A stretch of DNA of 64,000 bases, from the NCBI GenBank assembly GCA_017880775.1, contig JADGRQ010000002.1, positions 164,660-228,659 on the forward strand. The letters run 5' to 3'. A program made the translations under genes and the position numbers. Shown piece after piece: positions 18,808 to 27,420 of this stretch. Position 1 is the stretch's first letter. Every line of letters begins with the position of its first letter. This DNA is from Burkholderiales bacterium. GTDB taxonomy: Bacteria; Pseudomonadota; Gammaproteobacteria; Burkholderiales; SG8-39. Under the pieces are notes generated by a model. It saw only the letters and a program-made list of their open reading frames with translations. It searched no databases and had not been told where the DNA came from.

Positions 18808-20418
18808 TCAGGCCGCCGCGAACTCGAATCCGCGCCCGGGCGCCGCATCGAACAACGCGCGCGTGTATTCGTGCCTGGGCGCCCCGAACACCGAAGCCGC
18901 GGGGCCGTACTCGACCACCCGTCCCTGCGACATGACCGCGACCTGGTCGCAGATCTGCGCCGCCACCCTCAGGTCGTGGGTGATGAACAGCATCGCGAGG
19001 CTGAGCCGCTCGCGGATTTCCTCGAGCAGCTCGAGCACCTGCGCCTGCACCGATACGTCGAGCGCGGAAACCGCTTCATCGGCAATCAGCAGTTCCGGTT
19101 CCATCGCCAGCGCCCGCGCGATGCAGATGCGCTGGCGCTGGCCGCCGGAGAACTGGTGCGGATAGCGCGCGAGCACGGCCGGATCCATGCGCACCAGTTC
19201 CATCAGGCGCCGCGCGCGCTCAAGCGCCTCGCGCCGGGGCACGCCGTAGTTGAGCGGTCCTTCGATCACCGCTTCCTCGACCGTGCGGCGCGGATTGAGC
19301 GAGCGGTAGGGGTCCTGAAAAACGATCTGCACCTTGCGCCGCAGCGGACGCAGCGCCGCTGCGCCGAGCCTCGCGATGTCCTGGCCGGAGAGCCGGATGT
19401 CGCCCTCGGTGGGGTCGATCAGGCGCACCACGCAGCGCGCGACGGTGGATTTCCCGGAGCCCGATTCGCCGACGATGCCGAGCGTCTGGCCGCGCCGGAT
19501 TTCGAGCGTCACGTCGTCGGCCGCGCGTACGTCGCGGCGCTTGCCGAACCAGCTGCGGTCGCGGTAGGTCTTGCCCAGCCCGTGCGTCGAGAGCACCACC
19601 GGCGCATTCGCGTCGGCTTGCCGGGTGCGCGGTCGCAGCGAAGGCACCGAGCCGATCAGCATCCGCGTGTAGGCGTGTTGCGGCCGCGTCAGCACGTCCT
19701 GCTTGGTGCCCAGTTCAACCAGTTCGCCCAGGCGCAGCACCGCCACCCGGTGGGCGATTTCGGCAACCACGCCGAAATCATGGGTGATGAACAGCACCCC
19801 GGTGCCGTGGCGGGACTGCAGGTCCGCGATCAGCCGCAGGATCTGCGCCTGCGTGGTGACATCGAGCGCGGTGGTGGGCTCATCGGCGATCAGCAGCGCC
19901 GGCTCGAGCACCAGCGCCATCGCAATCATGATGCGCTGGCGCTGGCCGCCGGAGAGCTGGTGCGGGTAGGCGGCGACGATGCGCTCCGGGTCAGGCAGGC
20001 TCACTTCGCGCAGGATCGCGAGAATCTTTGCGCGCCGTTCCGCGGGCCCGAGCGCGGCATGCTCGCGCAACACCTCCTCGATCTGCTCGCCGCAGGTCAT
20101 CACCGGGTTGAGCGCGGTCATCGGCTCCTGGAACACCATCGACATGCGCGCGGCGCGCAGCGCGCGCAGCCGCTCGGGCGGCGCGTGCGTGATGTTCTCG
20201 CCCTCGAGCAGGATCGTGCCGGCGGTCACCGGCAGGCCCTTGGGCAGCAGTCCCATGATGCCCTGCGCGATCACCGACTTGCCCGAGCCGGACTCCCCGA
20301 CCAGGCAGACGATCTCGCCGCTCGTTACAGTGAAGGAAACGCGCGACACCGCGTGCGAGCGATCGCTGCCCGCCGGCAGCGCGATTGCCAGATCTCGGAC
20401 TTCGAGTACCGCGCTCAT
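18808..20418 (-). CDS. dipeptide/oligopeptide ABC transporter, fused double ATPase
   Basis: A 536-residue cytoplasmic ATPase joining two ABC domains in one chain (DppD-DppF or GsiA type). Domain 1 has Walker A GESGSGKSV (about residue 38) and signature LSGGQRQRI; domain 2 has GESGSGKST (about residue 310) and FSGGQRQRI. Each Walker B (LLIADEP, LLIADEA) is present. The ATG at 20418 overlaps the upstream permease stop in ATGA; the longer open frame upstream is a shadow. It is the last gene of the SBP-permease-permease-ATPase operon. Confidence 0.93.
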   Translation of the reverse strand: MSAVLEVRDLAIALPAGSDRSHAVSRVSFTVTSGEIVCLVGESGSGKSVIAQGIMGLLPKGLPVTAGTILLEGENITHAPPERLRALRAARMSMVFQEPMTALNPVMTCGEQIEEVLREHAALGPAERRAKILAILREVSLPDPERIVAAYPHQLSGGQRQRIMIAMALVLEPALLIADEPTTALDVTTQAQILRLIADLQSRHGTGVLFITHDFGVVAEIAHRVAVLRLGELVELGTKQDVLTRPQHAYTRMLIGSVPSLRPRTRQADANAPVVLSTHGLGKTYRDRSWFGKRRDVRAADDVTLEIRRGQTLGIVGESGSGKSTVARCVVRLIDPTEGDIRLSGQDIARLGAAALRPLRRKVQIVFQDPYRSLNPRRTVEEAVIEGPLNYGVPRREALERARRLMELVRMDPAVLARYPHQFSGGQRQRICIARALAMEPELLIADEAVSALDVSVQAQVLELLEEIRERLSLAMLFITHDLRVAAQICDQVAVMSQGRVVEYGPAASVFGAPRHEYTRALFDAAPGRGFEFAAA

Positions 20419-21353
20419 ACTCTCTTGGCCATCTTCGGATCCAGCGTGTCGCGCAGCCCGTCGCCGAGGATGTTGACCGCCAGCACGGTCGCGGCGAGGA
20501 AGATCCCGGGAAAGAAGATGTTGTGCGGATACTCGTTGAATTGCGCGCGGCCTTCCGCCATGACGTTGCCCCAGGTGGGGATGTCCGGCGGCAGGCCGAC
20601 GCCGAGGAACGACAGGATCGCTTCGGTAAGTATGCCTGCGGCGCAGATGTAGGTGCCCTGGACGACCAGCGGCGCGACGGTGTTCGGCAGGATATGGCTG
20701 AACATGATTTTCCAGGTCGGCGTGCCGAGCGACAGCGCGGCCTCCACGTAGGGCTCCTCGCGGATGGTCAGCACCAGCGAGCGCACCAGCCGGGTGACGC
20801 GCGGGATCTCCGGGATCGCGATCGCGATCACCACCGTGAGCAGGCTGCCTTTCCACATCGCGACCAGCGAGATCGCAATCAGGATCGCCGGGATCGCCAT
20901 GATCCCGTCCATCACGCGCATCAGGATGCCGTCGAGCCAGCGCAGATACCCCGCGCTCAGGCCGAGCACGATGCCGAATGCGAGCGCGAGCAGTGCCGTG
21001 GCCACGCCGACGATGAGCGACACGCGGGTGCCGTAGACGACGCGGCTGTAGATATCGCGGCCGAAGGAGTCCGAGCCCATCAGGAAACTGTGCTTGACGG
21101 TTTCACCCTCGAGCGTGGTGATTTCGCCGGCCTGGCCGGGAAGCAGGTCGCGGCTCGCCGCGTCGAACAGCGTCGGGTCGACGGTGCCGAGAAACGGCGC
21201 GATCAGCGCGACCAGCAGCAGCACGACCAGTACTGCGCCGCCGATGCGCACGGACCAGTTGCGCTTGACGCGCTGCCAGGCGCTCTCCCGGCGCACGACC
21301 GCCGCCGACTCGACCGACAGCGCTTCGTACTGCCTGGCGTCGGGGGTTTCCAC
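20415..21353 (-). CDS. peptide ABC transporter permease (DppC-like)
   Basis: A 312-residue inner-membrane permease with an N-terminal OppC-type helix (about residues 35-57), the large loop GSDSFGRDIYSRVVYGTR, and the cytoplasmic EAA-type motif EAALSLGTPTWKIMFSHILPN (first 20 residues about 196-215), which docks with the ATPase. It starts at GTG, one base after the stop of the upstream permease gene. Confidence 0.92.
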   Translation of the reverse strand: METPDARQYEALSVESAAVVRRESAWQRVKRNWSVRIGGAVLVVLLLVALIAPFLGTVDPTLFDAASRDLLPGQAGEITTLEGETVKHSFLMGSDSFGRDIYSRVVYGTRVSLIVGVATALLALAFGIVLGLSAGYLRWLDGILMRVMDGIMAIPAILIAISLVAMWKGSLLTVVIAIAIPEIPRVTRLVRSLVLTIREEPYVEAALSLGTPTWKIMFSHILPNTVAPLVVQGTYICAAGILTEAILSFLGVGLPPDIPTWGNVMAEGRAQFNEYPHNIFFPGIFLAATVLAVNILGDGLRDTLDPKMAKRV

Positions 21354-21354
21354 G

Positions 21355-22296
21355 TCAATACCTGATGCGCGGATCTAAGATCACGTAGGAGAGGTCCACC
21401 AGCAGGTTGATCAGCACGTAGAACAACGAAAACAGCAGGATCACGCCCTGGATGGTCGGGAAGTCCCGCGCCAGCACCGCATCCACCGTGAGCCGCCCGA
21501 GGCCCGGAATCGCGTACACCGACTCGGTCACCACCACGCCGCCGATCAACAACGCAATGCCGATGCCGATGATGGTCGCGATCGGCACGGCGGCGTTGGC
21601 GAGCGCGTGGCGCACCAGCACCCTCGCTTCGCGCAGCCCCTTCGCGCGCGCGGTGCGGATGTAGTCCTCGCCGAGCGTCTCCAGCACCGAAGCGCGCGTG
21701 ACGCGCGCGATCAGCGCGATGTAGATTACCGACAGCGTGATCGACGGAAGGATCAGGTGCTGCAGCCAGGGACCGAACCCGTCGGCGATGCGCCGGTAGC
21801 CTTGCACCGGCAGCCAGCCGAGTTTCAGTGACACGATCCAGATCAGGATGTAGGCCAGCACGAACACCGGCACCGAAAATCCCATTACCGCAAATCCCAT
21901 CAGCGCGCGGTCGAACCACCCGCCGAAACGCCACGCGGCGAGCACGCCGAGCGGCACTGCGGTCAGCACCGCGATCGCGATGGTCAGCGCTGCAAGCGAA
22001 AGGGTCGGCTCGATGCGCTGGCCGATCAGCGCAGTCACCTTCATCTTGTAATAGAACGACTCGCCGAGATCGCCCGAGAGCATGTTGCCGAGCCAGATCA
22101 TGAACTGCACCGGGACCGGCCGGTCGAGGCCCAGGCCGGCACGGATCTGCGCGATCTGCTCGGTGTTCGCGGCGTCGCCGGCGAGTATCGCCGCGGGGTC
22201 GCCCGGCGTGAGCCGCAGCATCAGGAACACCAGCACCGCGACGATCGCGAGGACCGGGATCGTCGCCAGCAGGCGCCGCGCTAGGAATGCGTACAT
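21355..22296 (-). CDS. peptide ABC transporter permease (DppB-like)
   Basis: A 313-residue DppB/GsiC-type permease starting MYAFLARRLLATIPVLAIV, with six membrane helices and the motif VLETLGEDYIRTARAKGL (about residue 205) that contacts the ATPase. The region just upstream is a G/C hairpin followed by a T-rich tract rather than a Shine-Dalgarno site, so its translation start is poorly served; see the hairpin entry. Confidence 0.92.
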   Translation of the reverse strand: MYAFLARRLLATIPVLAIVAVLVFLMLRLTPGDPAAILAGDAANTEQIAQIRAGLGLDRPVPVQFMIWLGNMLSGDLGESFYYKMKVTALIGQRIEPTLSLAALTIAIAVLTAVPLGVLAAWRFGGWFDRALMGFAVMGFSVPVFVLAYILIWIVSLKLGWLPVQGYRRIADGFGPWLQHLILPSITLSVIYIALIARVTRASVLETLGEDYIRTARAKGLREARVLVRHALANAAVPIATIIGIGIALLIGGVVVTESVYAIPGLGRLTVDAVLARDFPTIQGVILLFSLFYVLINLLVDLSYVILDPRIRY

Positions 22297-22304
22297 AAAA
22301 AGGA

Positions 22305-22339
22305 AAGGGGGGCTACGACAAAACGTCTCTGCCCCCCTT
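22305..22339 (-). terminator. hairpin between binding protein and permease genes
   Basis: A perfect 9-bp stem (AAGGGGGGC / GCCCCCCTT) with a 17-base loop, followed on the minus strand by TTCCTTTTT directly before the permease ATG. It has the form of a Rho-independent terminator or attenuator. Placed between the binding-protein gene and the permease gene, it would let the binding protein be made in excess, as in other ABC operons. Confidence 0.65.
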
Positions 22340-22359
22340 CAGATCCCCCCGGGGAAGTA

Positions 22360-23961
22360 TCAGTTCTTCTTCAGGTTCCAGTACAGGTTGCCGTTGGTGA
22401 TGAAGAAGCCGGAGATGTTCTTGCGCGCGGCCATCGGTTGCGAGTACTCCCCCAGCGGCACGTGCGTGCCGATCTCGAAGGCGCGCGTCTGGATTGCGTC
22501 GGCGAGCCTCTTTTTCTTCGCGTCGTCGGTTTCGCGCATGAACTGGTTGCGCAACTCGACGAGCTTGTCGTCCTTGGCCCAGCCGAACCAGCCCGATTGC
22601 TCGCCGCGGGTGTCCATCGCCGCGTTCGCGATCGGGTTCCAGATGTCGTGGCCCTGCCACGCGGTCAGGAACATGTCCCAACCGCCCTTGTCGTCGGGGT
22701 CCTTTTTCGCGCGCCGCCCGACCAGCGTCTGCCAGTCCATCGCCTGCAGGTCCACCTTGAAGCCGGCCTGGCGCAGCAGCTGAGCCGCGACGTCGGGCAG
22801 CTTCTGGATCGCGGCGAGGTCGGTCGGCTTCATCACCACGACCGGCGTGCCGTCGTAGCCCGAGGCCTTCAGCAGCTCCTGCGCCTTCTTCATGTTCGAT
22901 TTGGACTGGATGTCGCTGCCGGCGGGACTGCCGTAAGGCGTGCCGCAGGTAAACATCGACGGGCAGACGTTATACAGTTCCTTGACCCCGACCTGCGCGC
23001 GCAGGAAGGGCTCCTGCGAGAAAGCGGCCAGCACCGCCCGGCGCACCTTCACGTTGTCGAACGGCTTGTGCAGGTGGTTGAAGCGCGCCATGTACTGCAG
23101 GTTCACGGTGGAATACTTCGGGATCTGCAGCGACGGGTCCTTCTTGACCGTCTCGTAGTGATCGAACGGGAGCGCTTCGATGATATCGACTTCGCCTTTC
23201 TGCAACGCATTCACCTGCGCCTGCCCATCGCGCAGCGCAAGATTCCATTCCACGCGGTCGACGTACACGCGTTTGCCGCCGGCCGTGCCCGACGGCGCTT
23301 CCTTGCGCGGCACGTACTTCGTGTTCTTCAGGTAGACCGCCTTGTCGCCGGGCTTGAACTCGTCGCGCTTGAAGATATACGGCCCGGAGCCGATGTACTC
23401 TTCGATCTGCTTGAACGCGTCGGTATCGGCGATGCGCTTGGGCATGATGAACAGCGCGTTCGACGAAGGCTTGCCCAGCGCTTCGAGCACGAAGCCGCAC
23501 TGCTCCCGCAGGAAGATGCGGAAGGTATCAGGCGCAGGTGCATCCATCCGCTCGACGAAGGTCATCAGCGCCGAGCCCATTGCGTCGCGCTTGCCCCAGC
23601 GCGCGATCGAGGCCACCACGTCCTCCCCGGTCACGGGCTTGCCGTCATGGAACTCCAGCCCGGGGCGCAGCTTGAAGGTCCACAGGCGGTTGTCGGGACT
23701 CACGCTCCAGGTGTCGACCATCTGCGGCTTGATCTGGTTCTTCTCGTCGGTGCCGAACGGCGTGTCGTAGATCATGTAGCCGTGGTTGCGGCTCATGTAG
23801 GCGGTGGTCCAGATCGGGTCAAGGATCGCCAGGTTGGAGTGGGGCACGATGCGCAGGACCTTCGCGTCGTCCTGCGCCGCCGAATTGAAGGACAATCCTG
23901 AGATCGCGGCAGCCGATGCTGTCACTGCGGCGATCACGGCAAACTTGCGCGCGATGTTCAT
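22360..23961 (-). CDS. ABC transporter substrate-binding protein, peptide family (SBP_bac_5)
   Basis: A 533-residue periplasmic binding protein. A signal peptide (about residues 1-29, ending SFNSAAQ) is followed by the family-5 pattern: LWTFKLRPGLEFHDGKPVT (about residues 91-109), VKVRRAVLAAF and a C-terminal lobe. Family members bind peptides, opines, nickel or heme. The divergent D-aminoacylase and M81 genes suggest peptide or modified amino-acid ligands. A hairpin separates it from the permease genes. It is read away from the D-aminoacylase over an 83-base shared intergenic region. Confidence 0.9.
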   Translation of the reverse strand: MNIARKFAVIAAVTASAAAISGLSFNSAAQDDAKVLRIVPHSNLAILDPIWTTAYMSRNHGYMIYDTPFGTDEKNQIKPQMVDTWSVSPDNRLWTFKLRPGLEFHDGKPVTGEDVVASIARWGKRDAMGSALMTFVERMDAPAPDTFRIFLREQCGFVLEALGKPSSNALFIMPKRIADTDAFKQIEEYIGSGPYIFKRDEFKPGDKAVYLKNTKYVPRKEAPSGTAGGKRVYVDRVEWNLALRDGQAQVNALQKGEVDIIEALPFDHYETVKKDPSLQIPKYSTVNLQYMARFNHLHKPFDNVKVRRAVLAAFSQEPFLRAQVGVKELYNVCPSMFTCGTPYGSPAGSDIQSKSNMKKAQELLKASGYDGTPVVVMKPTDLAAIQKLPDVAAQLLRQAGFKVDLQAMDWQTLVGRRAKKDPDDKGGWDMFLTAWQGHDIWNPIANAAMDTRGEQSGWFGWAKDDKLVELRNQFMRETDDAKKKRLADAIQTRAFEIGTHVPLGEYSQPMAARKNISGFFITNGNLYWNLKKN

Positions 23962-24044
23962 GCGAGAATCCTATTCGGTTTGTGGGAGCGACGGCAAGAT
24001 AGCAGGGCGCGGCTGGTCTCGCAATATCCGTCTGGACCCCGGTG

Positions 24045-25535
24045 ATGAGTCAATCCTATGATGTGGTAATTCGCGAGGCGTCGGTGTTCGACGGCAGCGG
24101 CGCGCCGCCGATAACGGCCGACGTCGCGATCGACGGCGACCGGATTGCGGCAGTCGGTGCCGTGGGCGGTCGCGCGCGCGAAACGCTCGACGGTCGCGGT
24201 CTCGCGCTCTCGCCGGGCTTCATCGACGTGCACACGCACGATGACTTTGCGGCGGTCCTGTACCCGCAGATGGATTTCAAGCTCCGCGGGGGCGTCACCA
24301 CCTGCGTGGTCGGCAACTGCGGCATGGGCGCAGCGCCGTTCGCGGAAGCCTCGGCGATGGCGCGAGCGTTTCATCCCCGCGCGTTGCTGCCGGAGTGGCG
24401 CGGCTATTCGGGGTATTTCGCGCATCTCGATCGAGCGCCCGCGGCGGTAAACATCGGCGTGCTGATCGGGCACGGCACCGCGCGCATGGCGGCGATGGGC
24501 GGCGAAGCGCGCGCGCCCGACGCGAAGGAAATGGCGCGCATGAAATCGATCGTCGCCGAAGGCCTGGAGGCCGGCGCGCTGGGCATGTCCTCCGGCCTGA
24601 TCTACGATCCGGGACGGTTCGCGGATACCGATGAATTGGTAGAACTGGCCACGCTGATGCGCGGCACCGGAGGGCTGTACGCGACCCATATGCGCGACGA
24701 AAGCACCGGCCTGCTCGAATCGGTGCGCGAGGCGATCGATATCGGCGAGCGCGCCGGGGTGCCGGTGCAGATCTCCCACCACAAGGCTTCCGGGCGGTCG
24801 GCGTGGGGCCTGGTGCGCGAATCGCTGCAGTTGATCGAGCGCGCGCAGGCGCGCGGGCTCGACGTGCATGCCGATCAATACCCGTACACCGCGGGGAGCA
24901 CGGTGCTCTCGGCCGTGTTCAGGGACGGGAAGTTCGGCGGCGGGATCGGCATGCTGCGGCCCGAGGATGTGGTGATCGCCTCGACGGCCGCGCATCCGGA
25001 ATGGGAGGGCAAGTCGATGGTCGCGCTGGCCGCGGAGATAGATTGCGAGCCTGCCGCGGCGGCCGCGCGGATCCTTGCCGAAGACGCAGATGCCACGGTC
25101 GTACTGCACGTCATGAACGAGGACGACGTGCGCACCGTCATGCGCCACCCGAGCACGATGATCGGATCCGACGGCATCCCGACGCTCGAAGGCAAGCCGC
25201 ACCCGCGCCTGTACGGCACCTTCGCGCGGGTGCTGGGCCACTATGCGCGCGACCTGGGGCTGTTCCCGCTCGCCGAGGCGGTTTACCGGATGACGGGCTT
25301 CCCGGCCGCCAAGTTCGGACTGGAGGGCCGCGGCGTGGTCAAGCCGGGCGCGTACGCGGACCTGGTGCTGTTCGATCCGAAACGCATCATCGACCGCGGC
25401 ACGTACGAGGATCCGCATCGGCATCCCGACGGGATCGACGCGGTATTCGTGAACGGGGTGATGTCCGTGCGCAATGCGCAACCTGCGAACGCGCGCGCGG
25501 GGCGCGCGCTGCGCCGCGTGGCGCAGAGGAACTGA
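24045..25535 (+). CDS. N-acyl-D-amino-acid deacylase (D-aminoacylase)
   Basis: A 496-residue amidohydrolase of the D-aminoacylase family, which removes acyl groups from N-acyl-D-amino acids. The metal motif is PGFIDVHTHDDF (about residues 60-71), followed by GVTTCVVGNCGMG with the metal cysteine, and downstream VQISHHKASG (about residue 244) and DQYPYTAGST. The start is taken as ATG 24045; a GTG immediately before it is in frame. It is three bases from the next gene, so the two are co-transcribed, and divergent from the ABC operon. Confidence 0.9.
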   Translation: MSQSYDVVIREASVFDGSGAPPITADVAIDGDRIAAVGAVGGRARETLDGRGLALSPGFIDVHTHDDFAAVLYPQMDFKLRGGVTTCVVGNCGMGAAPFAEASAMARAFHPRALLPEWRGYSGYFAHLDRAPAAVNIGVLIGHGTARMAAMGGEARAPDAKEMARMKSIVAEGLEAGALGMSSGLIYDPGRFADTDELVELATLMRGTGGLYATHMRDESTGLLESVREAIDIGERAGVPVQISHHKASGRSAWGLVRESLQLIERAQARGLDVHADQYPYTAGSTVLSAVFRDGKFGGGIGMLRPEDVVIASTAAHPEWEGKSMVALAAEIDCEPAAAAARILAEDADATVVLHVMNEDDVRTVMRHPSTMIGSDGIPTLEGKPHPRLYGTFARVLGHYARDLGLFPLAEAVYRMTGFPAAKFGLEGRGVVKPGAYADLVLFDPKRIIDRGTYEDPHRHPDGIDAVFVNGVMSVRNAQPANARAGRALRRVAQRN

Positions 25536-25538
25536 ACG

Positions 25539-27044
25539 ATGGCGCGCATCGCAATTGGCGGCTTCCAGCACGAGACCAACACCTTCGCGCCTTCGCGAGC
25601 GGATTACGCGGCGTTCGAGGCCGGCGGCGGCTGGCCGGGCGTGCAATACGGCGCTTCGCTATTTGATGCGGTGCAGGGCGCGAACATCCCTGCCGGGGGC
25701 GCAATCCAGGCGTTGCGCGCGATGGGACACACGCTGGTCGCGACCGCGTGGGCGGCGGCAAGCCCTTCGGCCCACGTGGTCCATGACGCGTTCGAACGGA
25801 TTGCGGGGGAATTGGTGACGCGGCTGAAGGCGGCGGGTGCGGTGGACGCCGTCTATCTGGACCTGCATGGCGCGATGGTCACCGACCGTTACGATGACGG
25901 CGAGGGCGAGATCCTGCGCCGCGTGCGCGAAGCGGTGGGGCCGCGCGTTCCGGTCGTGGCGAGCCTCGATCTGCACGCAAACGTGACCCGTGCGATGTTC
26001 AAGCATGCCGACGCGATGGTCGCCTACCGCACCTACCCGCACGTGGACATGGCGCAGACCGGCGCGCGCGCGGCGTGGTTGCTCGACGCCACCCTGCGCA
26101 GCGGCGCGCGGCTGCCTGCCATGATGAAGACCTTCGACTATCTCACCGGGATTCCGTCGCAATGCTCGTTCATCGAGCCGTGCCGCGGCATCTACACGGC
26201 GCTCGGCGAACTCGAGGCGCGCGACGGCGTGTCGCTTTCCTTCACGCCGGGTTTCCCGATGGCCGATTTCGATGAATGCGGCATGGCCGTGTTCGGCTAC
26301 GGTGCGGATGCGAAGGCGGTGGCGCGCGCGGTGGAGGAGCTGCGCGAACTCGTCGCCGGCGCCGAACGCGATTTCGCGCTGGAGCTGCATGCGCCGGAGG
26401 ATGCAGTGCGCCGCGCGCGCGAACACGGCGCGCCGGGGACTCCGGTGGTAATGGCCGACACGCAGGACAACCCGGGCGCCGGCGGCAACGGCGATACGAC
26501 GGGACTGCTCGCGGAGCTGGTGCGCCAGAACGCGCAGGACGCGGCGCTCGGGCTGCTGATCGATCCTGCGGCGGCCGCGCGCGCGCATGAAGCGGGCACG
26601 GGTACGAGCCTCGAGTTCGCGCTTGGCGGACGCTCGCGCGTTGCGGGCGACGCGCCGTTCGAGGGTGAGTTCACGGTCGAGCGCCTCGGCGATGGAAAAT
26701 TCACCTGCACGGGGAAGATGTTCACCGGCTTTCGCATGAACCTCGGCCCGATGGCGCTGCTGCGCAGCCGCGCTGCGCCCGGCGTGCGCGTGCTGCTGGC
26801 TTCGCGAAAGTGCCAGGCCGCCGACCAGGACATGTTCCGCCACCTCGGCGTCGAGCCGCGTCGTGAGCGCATGCTCGCGCTGAAAAGTTCGGTGCATTTC
26901 CGCGCCGACTTCCAGCCGATTGCCAAGGAGGTGCTGGTCGTGAAGTCGCCCGGGCCCGCGCTCGCGGATCCGGCGGAGTTCCGGTGGACCAGGTTGCGGA
27001 AGGGATTGCGGATGCGGCCGTTGGGGCCGGTGTTTCAGGGTTGA
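25539..27044 (+). CDS. M81 family (MlrC-like) metallopeptidase
   Basis: A 501-residue member of the MlrC/M81 family, named after the microcystinase pathway enzyme that cleaves linearised microcystin products. Conserved segments are GGFQHETNTF (about residues 7-16), YLDLHGAMVTD (about 106-116), SLDLHANVT (about 144) and ADTQDNPGAGGNGDTTG (about 305). Most genomic members act on unknown peptides or modified amino acids. It follows the D-aminoacylase by three bases. Its last 39 codons recur, diverged, 250 bases downstream at 27292-27414. Confidence 0.88.
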   Translation: MARIAIGGFQHETNTFAPSRADYAAFEAGGGWPGVQYGASLFDAVQGANIPAGGAIQALRAMGHTLVATAWAAASPSAHVVHDAFERIAGELVTRLKAAGAVDAVYLDLHGAMVTDRYDDGEGEILRRVREAVGPRVPVVASLDLHANVTRAMFKHADAMVAYRTYPHVDMAQTGARAAWLLDATLRSGARLPAMMKTFDYLTGIPSQCSFIEPCRGIYTALGELEARDGVSLSFTPGFPMADFDECGMAVFGYGADAKAVARAVEELRELVAGAERDFALELHAPEDAVRRAREHGAPGTPVVMADTQDNPGAGGNGDTTGLLAELVRQNAQDAALGLLIDPAAAARAHEAGTGTSLEFALGGRSRVAGDAPFEGEFTVERLGDGKFTCTGKMFTGFRMNLGPMALLRSRAAPGVRVLLASRKCQAADQDMFRHLGVEPRRERMLALKSSVHFRADFQPIAKEVLVVKSPGPALADPAEFRWTRLRKGLRMRPLGPVFQG

Positions 27045-27053
27045 ATGCCCGAA

Positions 27054-27079
27054 TTGAGTTAGCCTGTACCCGAACTCAA
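27054..27079. promoter_or_regulatory. inverted repeat before the HicB-like gene
   Basis: TTGAGTT and AACTCAA are perfect 7-base arms separated by 12 bases, immediately before the AAGGAGG ribosome site. HicB antitoxins usually repress their own promoter, so this could be the operator; it could also form a small hairpin near the ribosome site. Confidence 0.45.
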
Positions 27080-27089
27080 GGAGGCACCC

Positions 27090-27296
27090 ATGCAACTTAC
27101 CGCCGTTCTGACCCATGCCGAAGAGGGAGGTTACGTTGCTCTCAATCCCGAGACCGGCACGACGACGCAGGGCGAAACCGTCGACGAGGCTCTGGCGAAT
27201 CTGCGCGAGGCGACGGCGCTTTACCTCGAGGAATTTCCGCTGAAGATCGGAGGCGCGCCGCTGGTGACGACATTCGCGATTCCGGAGAATGCCTAA
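27090..27296 (+). CDS. HicB-family antitoxin-like protein, partner missing
   Basis: A 68-residue HicB-like (UPF0150) protein. The pattern LTAVLTHAEEGGYVALNPE, then TTTQGETVDEALANLREAT, is the typical partial RNase H-like HicB fold. A strong AAGGAGG lies six bases before the ATG. HicB normally pairs with a HicA mRNA interferase. The frame that overlaps its stop (ATGCCTAAAG) begins MPK as many HicA proteins do, but then reads into a copy of the M81 gene tail. It is therefore an orphan antitoxin or a regulator. Confidence 0.8.
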   Translation: MQLTAVLTHAEEGGYVALNPETGTTTQGETVDEALANLREATALYLEEFPLKIGGAPLVTTFAIPENA

Positions 27297-27414
27297 AGAG
27301 GTGCTGGTGGTGAAATCGCCCGGGCCGGCGCTCGCGGATCCGGCGGAGTTCGAGTGGATCTTGCTGCAGAAGTGGCTGCGGATGCGGCCGCTGGGGCCGG
27401 AGTACCAGGGATAG
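27289..27414 (+). pseudogene. HicA-like start fused to a second copy of the M81 3' end
   Basis: A 41-codon frame. After MPK it reads EVLVVKSPGPALADPAEF and ends MRPLGPEYQG, closely matching the last 39 residues of the M81 protein (EVLVVKSPGPALADPAEF to MRPLGPVFQG). The nucleotide match to 26926-27044 is roughly 80% over about 120 bases, in the same codon frame. It is a fragment of a related M81 gene or an old duplication that brackets the HicB-like gene. No independent function is suggested. Confidence 0.8.
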
Positions 27415-27420
27415 GACTCT

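Noticed and set aside
18871..20652. A 593-codon open frame opposite the ABC ATPase.
   Set aside because: It is the complement of two conserved ATPase domains and has no family features.
24592..24784. Search for CRISPR-like or short tandem repeat arrays across the window.
   Set aside because: No regularly spaced repeats were found; only the 21-base duplication in fimT and codon-level repeats such as in the sucC tail.
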